Source: Nevskiaceae bacterium
GTDB taxonomy: Bacteria; Pseudomonadota; Gammaproteobacteria; Steroidobacterales; Steroidobacteraceae
Length of the DNA stretch: 64,000 nt
Direction: 5' to 3'
Assembly: GCA_024234075.1 (NCBI GenBank)
Contig: JACKOV010000002.1
Span: forward strand, 62,001 to 126,000
The translations under genes were made by a program, and so were the position numbers. How positions within the stretch are numbered: the stretch's first letter is position 1; the number at the start of each line of letters is the position of its first letter. Shown one piece after another: positions 56,438 to 64,000 of the stretch. The notes under the pieces are model-generated. The model saw only the letters and a list, made by a program, of their open reading frames with translations, was not told the DNA's origin and searched no databases.

Positions 56438-57769
56438 ATGCTGGCAGGAATGACTACCCCAACGTCGTCCGCCCGACCGCCGGGCGAGTTCCGCCGCGGT
56501 TGGCGCGTCCTGCTGGCTGCCCTGCTCGGCACCGCTTTCGGTGCTTCGCCGCTGCCGTTCCAGACCACCGGCTTCATGTTGGGGCCGATCCACGAGGAAA
56601 CCGGCTGGTCGCTGAGCCAGATCAGCCTCGGGGTCACGATCTACGGCGTGCTGGCCGCTTTTCTTGCACCGCTGTTCGGTGCGATGTCGGACCGCTGGGG
56701 TGTGCGCCGGGTGGCCCTGGCCTCGACTTTGGCGTTCGGCCTGGTGTTCGCCTCGTTCTCGCTGCTGCCGCCGTCACTCGTCTGGTTCTACGCCCTCTGG
56801 ACGCTGGTTGGCCTGGTCGGCATCGGTTCGACCCCGATCACCTGGTCGCGGGCGGTCAATCTCTGGTTCTTCCGCAACCGGGGTCTCGCGCTCGGCCTGA
56901 CGCTGGTCGGCACCAGCATCGCGGCGATGATCCTGCCGACGCTGACCGTAACGTTGATCCACTCGGTCGGCTGGCGCGGCGCCTATGCGGGGCTGGCATT
57001 GTTGCCGCTGGCGATCGCGCTGCCGGTGGCGATCGCCTTCTTCCGCGAGCCGCGGCCCGAGGAACGGCCGTCGGAACTGAACACGGTCGACGCCAGCGGC
57101 AAGGTTGCGCTGGGCGGGCTGACGCTGCGGGAGTGCCTCGCCGGACGGCGCTTCTGGATCCTGGTGGTGTCGATCTTCTGCATCGCCTTCGCCTACGGTG
57201 GTTCGCTGGTGCACATGCCGCAGATGCTGAAGGCGCAGGGCTTCGTCGATACGCAGGCGGCGATCGTCGTCAGCCTGTTCGGGGTCTCGATCTTCGCGGG
57301 GCGGATCATCACCGGGCTGCTGCTCGACCGGTTCTGGGCGCCGCTGGTGACGCTGCCGATCCTCTGCCTGCCGGCGCTGTCCTGCCTGCTGCTGGCGAGT
57401 GACAACCTCAGCTTCGCGACGGCGGTGTTTGCGGCGTTCCTGCTGGGTTTTTCCTCGGGCGCCGAAACCGATCTGATCGCCTATCTCGCCGGCCGCTATT
57501 TCGGCATGGCGAACTATGGCCGGATCTACGGTTCGCTCTACATGGTGTTCGGCATCGCCTCGGCGCTGTCGCCGCTGGCCTATGGCAATGTGCGCGATCG
57601 CACCGGCAGCTACGACCTGATCCTGTACGTCGCCGCGGCGATGTTCGTGGTCGGTGCGCTTTTGCTGCTGACGCTCGGACGCTATCCGACGGCTGCGGAC
57701 CTCGTGTCGCGGCTCGCCGCCGGGCGGGGGTCGGCGGCTACCACTGCAACCAACCCATCTGCCAGCTGA
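56438..57769 (+). CDS. MFS transporter
   Basis: About 443 residues from the ATG at 56438 (AGGG site four nt upstream); 56450 is an alternative. Twelve TM helices are expected. The motif-A region between TM2 and TM3 reads GAMSDRWGVRRVA. The second half has GRIITGLLLDRFW and GAETDLIAYLAGRYFGMANYGRIYGSLYM, which is common in the oxalate/formate antiporter-like and monocarboxylate branch. Substrate unknown. The 3' end overlaps the convergent uppP by 32 bp. Confidence 0.87.
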   Translation: MLAGMTTPTSSARPPGEFRRGWRVLLAALLGTAFGASPLPFQTTGFMLGPIHEETGWSLSQISLGVTIYGVLAAFLAPLFGAMSDRWGVRRVALASTLAFGLVFASFSLLPPSLVWFYALWTLVGLVGIGSTPITWSRAVNLWFFRNRGLALGLTLVGTSIAAMILPTLTVTLIHSVGWRGAYAGLALLPLAIALPVAIAFFREPRPEERPSELNTVDASGKVALGGLTLRECLAGRRFWILVVSIFCIAFAYGGSLVHMPQMLKAQGFVDTQAAIVVSLFGVSIFAGRIITGLLLDRFWAPLVTLPILCLPALSCLLLASDNLSFATAVFAAFLLGFSSGAETDLIAYLAGRYFGMANYGRIYGSLYMVFGIASALSPLAYGNVRDRTGSYDLILYVAAAMFVVGALLLLTLGRYPTAADLVSRLAAGRGSAATTATNPSAS

Positions 57770-58544
57770 GCAGGATCACGCCGCCGACGAGGATCCGGTA
57801 CCAGGCGAACATCGCGAACGAGTGGTTGCTGATGAAGCGCAGCAGGAAGCGAATGGCTGCGAGCGCGCTGGCGAATGCCACCACGCTGCTGAGTGCGAGG
57901 ATCTCGGCCTCGTCCATCGACATGGATTCGCGCGCGCCCCAGAGCTTGTAGACGGTGGCCGCCAGCAGCGTCGGGATCGCGATGAAGAACGAGAACTCGG
58001 CGGCCGTGCGCCGGTTGAGGCCGGTCAGCAAGCCGCCGAGGATCGTCGCGGCGGAGCGGCTGGTGCCGGGAATCAGCGCCAGCGCCTGGAACAGGCCGAC
58101 CGTCAGCGCGTCGCGCCAGGTCAGTTCGTCGACCGAAGTCACGCGCTCGACATGCTGGCGCTTCTCGGCCCAGAGGATCAGCAGACCACCGGCCACCAGC
58201 GCGATCGCGACCGGAATTGGCGAGAACAGCACGGCTTCGATCCGCTCCTCGAGCAGCAGGCCGAGGATCGCCAGCGGCAGGAAGGCGATGAACAGGTTCA
58301 GCACGAACAGGCGCGACCTGGTTTCGCGACCGATCGACAACGCGGTATGCCAGAGCCGTTCACGGTATTCCCAGCAGACTGCGAGGATGGCCGCGCCCTG
58401 GATCACGATCAGCAGGCGATCGATCGCGTCGCCTTCCAGACCGAGCCACGACTTGGTCAGGATCAGGTGACCCGTGCTCGAGATCGGAAGGAATTCGGTG
58501 ATGCCCTCGACCAGGCCGAGGATGATTGCGTCCAGCCAGCTCAT
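57738..58544 (-). CDS. uppP: Undecaprenyl-diphosphatase UppP (BacA)
   Basis: 268 residues. The motif EGITEFLPISSTGHLIL at residues 13-29 carries the catalytic Glu and Ser, and IPGTSRSAATILGGLLTGLNR carries the second conserved block with Arg. It recycles C55-PP for peptidoglycan synthesis in the inner membrane. Its ATG overlaps the stop of a 3-codon open frame (M-N-R) that itself follows an AGGAG (58541-58560); this may couple initiation or be coincidental. Confidence 0.95.
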   Translation of the reverse strand: MSWLDAIILGLVEGITEFLPISSTGHLILTKSWLGLEGDAIDRLLIVIQGAAILAVCWEYRERLWHTALSIGRETRSRLFVLNLFIAFLPLAILGLLLEERIEAVLFSPIPVAIALVAGGLLILWAEKRQHVERVTSVDELTWRDALTVGLFQALALIPGTSRSAATILGGLLTGLNRRTAAEFSFFIAIPTLLAATVYKLWGARESMSMDEAEILALSSVVAFASALAAIRFLLRFISNHSFAMFAWYRILVGGVILLSWQMGWLQW

Positions 58545-58676
58545 CGGTTCATGGTCTCCTGAAGCACCCCGGGGGTGTTGCGCGCGACGTCACAGTTCGG
58601 GGCCGGTTGCGGCGCCGACGGTGCCGGTACAAGGCCTGTGTCCGGTGCGACGGGTCGATACGGGTGAGTGGCGGAC

Positions 58677-59507
58677 TCAGCTGCGGCGGGCGAGATTGAT
58701 TTCGTCGCGCAGCTGCCGGGCGGCACGGCGCGCGGCTTCGGCGAAGCCTTCGTCCTTGCCGGCGTAGAGGATCCCGCGCGAGGAGCTGATGATCAGCCCG
58801 TCGCCTTCCCGCGTGCGGCCGTTCTGCACCGCCTGGGCGACATCGCCACCCTGTGCGCCGACGCCCGGCACCAGGAACGGCAGGTCGCCGACCCGCGCAC
58901 GGATTTCGGCGAGTTCGGCTGGGTAGGTGGCGCCGACCACCAGCAGGCAATTGCCATGGCGGTTCCATTCGTGGGCGACGCGCTCGGCGACGGCATGGTA
59001 GAGCTTGCGGCCGCCGCCGACGTCGAGATCCTGGAAGTCGCGGGCGCCGGGGTTCGACGTGCGGCAGAGGATCACGACGCCTTTGTGCTGCCAGTCGAGG
59101 AACGGCTGCACGGCGTCGCCGCCGAGATACGGGTTCACCGTCACCGCGTCGGCGCCGTAGCGCTCGAAGGCTTCCTGGGCGTATTTGCTGGCGGTATTGC
59201 CGATGTCGCCGCGCTTGGAATCGAGGATCACCGGCACGCCGGGCGCGCGCGTGTTGATGTAGCGGATGGTCTGCTCGAGCTGGTCCTCGGCATGCAGCGC
59301 GGCGTAGTGCGCGAACTGCGGCTTGTAGCAGCAGACCAGGTCGGCGGTGGCGTCGACGATGGCCTTGTTGAATTCGAAGATCGACTCCGCCCGGCCGCGC
59401 AGCGGCGGCGGAAACTTCTCCGGCTCGGGGTCGAGCCCGACGCAGACCAGTGAATCGTGGTCGGCAACGGCGCGGGCCAGCAGTTGTTTGAAATCGCGTG
59501 CGGACAC
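58677..59507 (-). CDS. pyrF: Orotidine 5'-phosphate decarboxylase (type 2)
   Basis: 276 residues from a GTG at 59507, which avoids overlap with uvrD. LVCVGLDPEPEKFP at the start, catalytic VPVILDSKRGDIGNTASKYA (Lys, Asp) and the phosphate loop SSSRGILYA. The long form (about 270-290) belongs to the PyrF subfamily 2. Final step in UMP synthesis. Lies 11 bp downstream of uvrD, same strand. Confidence 0.94.
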   Translation of the reverse strand: MSARDFKQLLARAVADHDSLVCVGLDPEPEKFPPPLRGRAESIFEFNKAIVDATADLVCCYKPQFAHYAALHAEDQLEQTIRYINTRAPGVPVILDSKRGDIGNTASKYAQEAFERYGADAVTVNPYLGGDAVQPFLDWQHKGVVILCRTSNPGARDFQDLDVGGGRKLYHAVAERVAHEWNRHGNCLLVVGATYPAELAEIRARVGDLPFLVPGVGAQGGDVAQAVQNGRTREGDGLIISSSRGILYAGKDEGFAEAARRAARQLRDEINLARRS

Positions 59508-59518
59508 GGGCGCGCAGT

Positions 59519-61843
59519 CTACCTGACCGGTTCGAGATTGGCGTACTGCAGCATCAGCCACTTCGAACCCTGGCTTTCGAAATTGACCTGCACCCGGGCA
59601 TGTGCGCCCTGACCTTCGATGTTCAGCACGACACCTTCGCCGAATTTGCCGTGACGCACTCGCGAGCCGAGCTTCATGCCGGGTGCGGCCGGCTCGGTGA
59701 GGCGGTTGCCCGCATGGCCGCCGGCACCTCGGCCACCCTGGCCGCTGCCAGCGTATCCATTACCAGTGCCGAAACCGTGCGCACCCAACCCGACGCGACC
59801 GCCGCTGCCCGGGCCATCCCAGCCGCCGCGCTGGTTCCAGACCGGCGCACCGGGCCGGCCCGCATGGATGCGGGGTCGCACTTCCTCGACCAGTTCCGCA
59901 GGAATCTCGGCGATGAACCGGGATGCCATGCCGTAGCTGTCGATACCGTGCAGCCGGCGCTGTTCGGCATAGGTCAGGTAGAGCTGCTGCATCGCGCGGG
60001 TCGTGCCGACATAGGCCAGCCGACGCTCTTCCTCGAGGCTGCCGAGATCGTTCAGCGAGCGCTGGTGCGGGAACAGTCCGTCCTCGAGCCCGGCGAGAAA
60101 CACCACCGGGAACTCGAGGCCCTTGGCGGTGTGCAAGGTCATCATCTGGATGCAGTCTTCCCAGGCATCCGCCTGCCCTTCGCCCGATTCGAGCACGGCG
60201 TGCGCGAGAAAGGCTTCGAGCGGCTTCATCGGCACCTGACCGGGTTCGAGTGCGGCCTCGTCGGGCTCGAAACCGCGCGCTGCGGAGACCAGCTCGAGCA
60301 GGTTCTCGACCCGCGCCTCGCCGCGATCGGCTTTTTCCTTCTTGTGATGGTCGAGCAGGCCGCTGGTGTTCAGCACCTGGTCGACGGTCTCGTGCAGCGC
60401 CAGATCGGCGGTGTCGATCGCGAGCCGGTCGATCATCTGCAGGAAGCCCTGCACGGCGCTTGTGGCCTTGGGCCCGAGGTTGCCGGATTCGCCTGCGCCG
60501 GATGGGGCGATGCAGGCCTGGGCGGCCTGCCACAGCGAGCTGCCATCGCTTCGGGCGCGCTCGCGCACGATGTCGAGACTCTTGGCGCCGATGCCGCGGG
60601 TCGGCAGATTGACGACGCGCTCGAACGAGGTGTCGTCATTGCGGTTCGCGACCAGCCGCAGGTAGGCGAGCGCATCCTTGATCTCGGCGCGCTCGAAGAA
60701 CCGCAGGCCGCCGTAGACCTTGTACGGCACCCGGGCCGACAGAAATACTTCTTCGAACACGCGCGACTGGGCGTTCGAGCGGTACAGGATCGCGATGTCG
60801 CGGCGGGCGCCGCCGTGCCCGACCCAGTCCTTGATCCGCTGCAGCACGAACTCCGCCTCGTCGCGTTCGTTGAACGCGGCGTAGACGCGGATCGGCTCGC
60901 CCTCGGCACCGCTGGTCCAGAGGTTCTTGCCGAGCCGGCCACTGTTGTGGGCGATCAATGCATTGGCGGCGTTGAGGATCGTGCCAGTCGAGCGGTAATT
61001 CTGTTCGAGGCGGCAGAGCATCGCGGCCGGGAAGTCGCGGCGGAACTGCTGCAGGTTCTCGACCCGTGCGCCGCGCCAGCGATAGATCGACTGGTCGTCG
61101 TCGCCGACTGCGAACGGCGCACCTTCGGAGCCCGTCAGCAGCTTCAGCCAGGCGTACTGGATCGCGTTCGTGTCCTGGAATTCGTCGACCAGCACGTGCC
61201 GGAAGCGACGCCGGTAATGCACGACCAGTTCGGGGTGATCGCGCCACAACTCGAAAGCGCGCAGCAGCAGCTCGGCGAAATCGACGACACCGGCGCGCTT
61301 GCAGGCATCTTCGTAATCGGCATACAGGCGGATCAGCTGGCGGCGCGTCGGGTCGTTGCCGTCCTTCAGCGCTGCGGGCCGATGGCCTTCGTCCTTGTTG
61401 CCGTTGATGAAGTACTGGATCTCGCGCGGCACCCAGCGCGCATCGTCGAGGCCCTGGGCCTTGAGGATCTTCTTGATGATCCGCAGCTGGTCGTCGCTGT
61501 CGAGGATCTGGAACGACTGCGGCAGGCCGGCTTCGCGCCAGTGCAGTCGCAGCAGGCGGTGGGCGATGCCGTGGAAAGTGCCGATCCACAGTGCCGCGCC
61601 CGGTACGCCGAGCAGCGCCTCGATGCGCGCGCGCATCTCGCCGGCGGCCTTGTTGGTGAAAGTGACCGCGAGAATGCTGTGCGGCGAGGCGCCCTCGGCC
61701 TGCACCAACCAGGCGACCCGATGGGTCAGCACGCGCGTCTTGCCGCTGCCGGCGCCGGCGAGCACCAGCACCGGGCCGACCGGCGCGGTGACTGCAGCAC
61801 GTTGGGCGTCGTTCAGCGGCGAGAGGATCGGCGACAGGTCCAT
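59519..61843 (-). CDS. uvrD: DNA helicase II (UvrD)
   Basis: 774 residues from the ATG at 61843 (MDLSPILSPLNDAQRAAVTA). SF1A motifs: AGAGSGKTRVL (Walker A), VDEFQDTN (motif II), GDDDQSIYRWRGA (motif III) and HTAKGLEFPVVFLAGLEDGLFPH (motif V). After a Gly-rich linker (about residues 680-720) comes a C-terminal Tudor-like domain (GSRVRHGKFGEGVVLNIEG ... WLMLQYANLEPV), which in UvrD binds RNA polymerase. Functions in mismatch and excision repair. Confidence 0.96.
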   Translation of the reverse strand: MDLSPILSPLNDAQRAAVTAPVGPVLVLAGAGSGKTRVLTHRVAWLVQAEGASPHSILAVTFTNKAAGEMRARIEALLGVPGAALWIGTFHGIAHRLLRLHWREAGLPQSFQILDSDDQLRIIKKILKAQGLDDARWVPREIQYFINGNKDEGHRPAALKDGNDPTRRQLIRLYADYEDACKRAGVVDFAELLLRAFELWRDHPELVVHYRRRFRHVLVDEFQDTNAIQYAWLKLLTGSEGAPFAVGDDDQSIYRWRGARVENLQQFRRDFPAAMLCRLEQNYRSTGTILNAANALIAHNSGRLGKNLWTSGAEGEPIRVYAAFNERDEAEFVLQRIKDWVGHGGARRDIAILYRSNAQSRVFEEVFLSARVPYKVYGGLRFFERAEIKDALAYLRLVANRNDDTSFERVVNLPTRGIGAKSLDIVRERARSDGSSLWQAAQACIAPSGAGESGNLGPKATSAVQGFLQMIDRLAIDTADLALHETVDQVLNTSGLLDHHKKEKADRGEARVENLLELVSAARGFEPDEAALEPGQVPMKPLEAFLAHAVLESGEGQADAWEDCIQMMTLHTAKGLEFPVVFLAGLEDGLFPHQRSLNDLGSLEEERRLAYVGTTRAMQQLYLTYAEQRRLHGIDSYGMASRFIAEIPAELVEEVRPRIHAGRPGAPVWNQRGGWDGPGSGGRVGLGAHGFGTGNGYAGSGQGGRGAGGHAGNRLTEPAAPGMKLGSRVRHGKFGEGVVLNIEGQGAHARVQVNFESQGSKWLMLQYANLEPVR

Positions 61844-61931
61844 CGGGCAGGCGGGTGTCCGTGCGATTGCGGGTTGGGCGGGCGCGGCAGAACGGGCCGC
61901 GAGGCGGCGCATTCTATCAGCGTGGGTCCGG

Positions 61932-63074
61932 TCAGCGGGCGTCGGGCTCGGGCGGTGGCGGGGCCGGCGCGCCCTGCGCTGCAGGCGGCGCGTTCACTGC
62001 GTTTGCCGGCACGGTCGTGGCGCCCGGCAGCGGCGTCGTGTCGATATAGCCGAGCAGCGAGACGACCAGTGTCAACAGCACCGGACCGAGTATCACGCCG
62101 ATGGTGCCGAAGGCCGCCACGCCACCGACCACGCCGACGAACACCGCCAGGGTCGAGACTTCGGCATGCGTGCGGATCGCGATCGGGCGGATCAGGTTGT
62201 CCGAAACGGACACGATCGCGCCCCAGACCAGCATGAAGATGCCCCAGCCCCATTCGCCGGTCACGAACAACCAGATGGCCCCGGGCGCCCAGACCAGTGC
62301 CGCACCGCCGGCGGGCAGCAGTGCGCAGATCGCGGCCAGCACTCCGAACACGACCGACGAGGGCAGCCCCGCGATCGCGAAGCCCACGCCGACCAGAGCG
62401 CCCTGCGCCAGCGCGGTCAGCCCCGTGCCGTAGACGACTGCGCGTGTGGTGTTGCCGATCAGCGCCAGGATTTCGTCGCGGCGTGCCGGTTCGATCGGGA
62501 TCAGGCGGATCGCCGCCACGCTCAGCCGCCGGCCGTCGCGCAGCAGGAAGAACAGGATGAACAACATCACGAAAAAACCGAAGACCGTGCCGACCGCACC
62601 CAGCACGACTCCACCACCGGCCGACGCCAGGCCTTTGAGTGCGGACTGCGCGGCCTCGGCGGCCGAGGCCATCAGCTCGTCGCTGCCGATCGCCAGGTTC
62701 TCGCGCAGCCAGTGCACGCCGGTACCGATCATCGGCAACCGCTCGAGTTGCTCCAGGGGAGAGTTCTGCAACAGCGGCGGGAGGTTGCGCAGACGCTCGA
62801 CCAGCGCATTGACCTGGCGGATGAACATCACGGCGAGCGAGGTCAGCGGCAACAACAGCACGATCGGCGTCAACAGCGTGATCAGTCCGGCGGCGGCACC
62901 GTTGCGGCCGCCGAAACGGCGCACCAGCGAGCGCTGCAATGGAGCCAGCAGAAATGCGAGAGTGAGCGCCCAGGCGATCGGCCCGGCGAGCGGGGCCAGC
63001 ATCCGGAACAGCGCGAAGCCGAGGGCGGCGACCGCGAGCAGCAGAAAGCCACGGGCATAGGAGGAAGAGGTCAT
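61932..63074 (-). CDS. AI-2E/PerM-family membrane protein
   Basis: 380 residues from the ATG at 63074 (MTSSSYARGFLLLAVAALGF). Eight predicted membrane helices. The C-terminal part has LPAGGAALVWAPGAIWLFVTGEWGWGIFMLVWGAIVSVSDNLIRPIAI, the standard AI-2E_transport segment, and GVVGGVAAFGTIGVILGPVLL. Pro/Ala-rich tail. Relatives include TqsA and the Na+/H+ antiporter-type PerM; substrate unknown. Confidence 0.88.
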   Translation of the reverse strand: MTSSSYARGFLLLAVAALGFALFRMLAPLAGPIAWALTLAFLLAPLQRSLVRRFGGRNGAAAGLITLLTPIVLLLPLTSLAVMFIRQVNALVERLRNLPPLLQNSPLEQLERLPMIGTGVHWLRENLAIGSDELMASAAEAAQSALKGLASAGGGVVLGAVGTVFGFFVMLFILFFLLRDGRRLSVAAIRLIPIEPARRDEILALIGNTTRAVVYGTGLTALAQGALVGVGFAIAGLPSSVVFGVLAAICALLPAGGAALVWAPGAIWLFVTGEWGWGIFMLVWGAIVSVSDNLIRPIAIRTHAEVSTLAVFVGVVGGVAAFGTIGVILGPVLLTLVVSLLGYIDTTPLPGATTVPANAVNAPPAAQGAPAPPPPEPDAR

Positions 63075-63117
63075 GGCGCATTTTGCCGCGCATCGGGCCT
63101 TGATCGATACTGTCCGC

Positions 63118-64000
63118 ATGACATCGACGAAGTACCGTTTGACGATGCTCGCGGCCGCCTGCGGCCTGTGGCTGACGGCCTGCGCCGGCGGACCCGGGGC
63201 TGCACCGGAATCCGCGGATGCGCGAGCTTCCGGCACCCATGCCGGTACCGAGCGTACCCGTCCGGGCCGGGCCGTCTCTTCGCCACGCCCCCAACAGGAG
63301 GTTCCGCTCGTGCCACCGCTCGCTGCCAACCCGCTCGTCTTCAGTTATGCCGTGATCAGCGTTGCGGATCTCGAGCAGGCGCTCGCGCTGTGGCAGGCGC
63401 GCTTCGGCATGGAGCTGGTCGCGCGTCGCGAGGGTACCGATCCGGGCCTGGCGCAGGCCTGGGGCGTGGGCCCCGGCGAGATCATCGATCAAGCCTTGCT
63501 GCGCACGCCCGGCATGGAGCAGGGCGGCGTGCATCTGGTGCGCTTTCGCGTGCCGGGTCCGGCCGTGCGCGAGACGGCCGCGCCGACCGATCTCGTGCCC
63601 AAGAGCGTCGACATCGCCACCCGCGACCTGCCGGCGCGCCATGCCGAGCTGGTCGCAGCCGGCTACAAGTTCCGCTCGCCGATCGGCAAGTTCGTGACCG
63701 ACAAGGTCGTCGTTCACGAAGTGCATCTGCGCGGCCCCGATGCCGTGAATCTGGTGTTCCTCGAGCAGGAAGGGCATCCGGAGCCCGTCAGCCCGCAAGG
63801 CTATGGCGTGATGCCGCAGATCGTCGCCATTTCACCCGACAACCGGCTCGAAAAAGCGTTCTTCGAAGGCGTGCTTGGACTGAAGGAAACGTCCTACAAC
63901 CGCTTCGGTGGCCCCGAGGTCGAGAAGACCGTCGGCCTGCCGAAAGGCGCCAATCTCGACATCCGCATTTTCGGCGATCCGGCCTACGACTACGGCCGGC
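63118..64000 (+). CDS. VOC-family (glyoxalase fold) lipoprotein, partial
   Basis: The reading frame is open from the ATG at 63118 to the window end (294 codons visible). Lipoprotein signal MTSTKYRLTMLAAACGLWLT with lipobox LTAC. The mature part begins with a disordered region and then two betaalphabetabetabeta modules: LVFSYAVISVADLEQALALWQARFGMEL and PQIVAISPDNRLEKAFFEGVLGLKE, typical VOC modules. Metal-ligand residues cannot be assigned. The C-terminus lies beyond the window. Divergent from the AI-2E gene. Confidence 0.8.
   Translation, partial: MTSTKYRLTMLAAACGLWLTACAGGPGAAPESADARASGTHAGTERTRPGRAVSSPRPQQEVPLVPPLAANPLVFSYAVISVADLEQALALWQARFGMELVARREGTDPGLAQAWGVGPGEIIDQALLRTPGMEQGGVHLVRFRVPGPAVRETAAPTDLVPKSVDIATRDLPARHAELVAAGYKFRSPIGKFVTDKVVVHEVHLRGPDAVNLVFLEQEGHPEPVSPQGYGVMPQIVAISPDNRLEKAFFEGVLGLKETSYNRFGGPEVEKTVGLPKGANLDIRIFGDPAYDYGR

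Noticed and set aside
59498..62236. 912-codon plus-strand frame opposite uvrD
   Set aside because: Antisense shadow of uvrD and the AI-2E gene.

Overview
This is a chromosomal window from a GC-rich Gram-negative bacterium, most likely a gammaproteobacterium. It carries the replication-origin gene set: dnaA, dnaN, recF and gyrB on one strand, and rpmH, rnpA, yidD, yidC and mnmE on the other. Three further points fit this reading: GyrB has the long insert after the TOPRIM motif typical of gammaproteobacteria, glnA has the enteric-type sigma-54/NtrC control region, and glyQ and glyS are separate genes. I cannot name the species.

Layout. 1-4382: nitrogen regulation (ntrC partial, ntrB, a DUF4124 protein, glnA with a sigma-54 promoter and two NtrC sites) and a DUF4136 lipoprotein. 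4645-10520: a tripartite RND efflux operon. 10828-12537: a phospholipase-D-type lipoprotein. 12702-18660: glyQ-glyS, a PlsC-type acyltransferase, a TerB-like protein and a two-domain alpha/beta hydrolase with degenerate active sites. 18664-22765: two paralogous FAD-linked oxidases and a convergent SDR. 22776-31102: gyrB (interrupted by a 533-residue intein), recF, dnaN and dnaA, with DnaA boxes on both sides of dnaA. 31297-35448: rpmH, rnpA, yidD, yidC, mnmE.

35449-39034 is a decayed island directly after mnmE. It holds a P4-type tyrosine integrase preceded by iterated TGCCCCC motifs, a class II Fic protein with a palindromic operator, an excisionase-like HTH gene lacking a normal start codon, a helicase N-terminal fragment with a nonsense codon, an internal fragment of a type I-E cas7 (cse4/casC) gene with a nonsense codon, and one solitary type I-E-like CRISPR repeat. 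The repeat abuts the truncated tail of a TonB-dependent receptor. I read this as the wreck of a type I-E CRISPR-Cas locus. No other cas gene or array is visible.

39377-45049: a flavin monooxygenase and a small HExxH protein, then an ATGA-overlapped cluster on the minus strand (secreted alpha/beta hydrolase, ABC ATPase, ABC-2 permease) with nikR downstream. 45050-46966 is mnmG, not followed by rsmG-parAB, so the usual origin neighbourhood is broken up. 47039-53373: a triple-domain universal stress protein, an OppA-like lipoprotein, DUF3079, a CheD-like protein lacking the catalytic Cys, a QmcA/NfeD pair and a CBS protein. 53422-64000: trkH, trkA, an MFS transporter, uppP, pyrF, uvrD, an AI-2E-family permease and a partial VOC-domain lipoprotein.

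The most noteworthy items are the GyrB intein placed immediately before the catalytic TOPRIM acidic motif, the CRISPR-Cas I-E remnant in the mnmE-adjacent island, and several catalytic-residue losses (CheD-like, double hydrolase, second LAGLIDADG motif of the intein).
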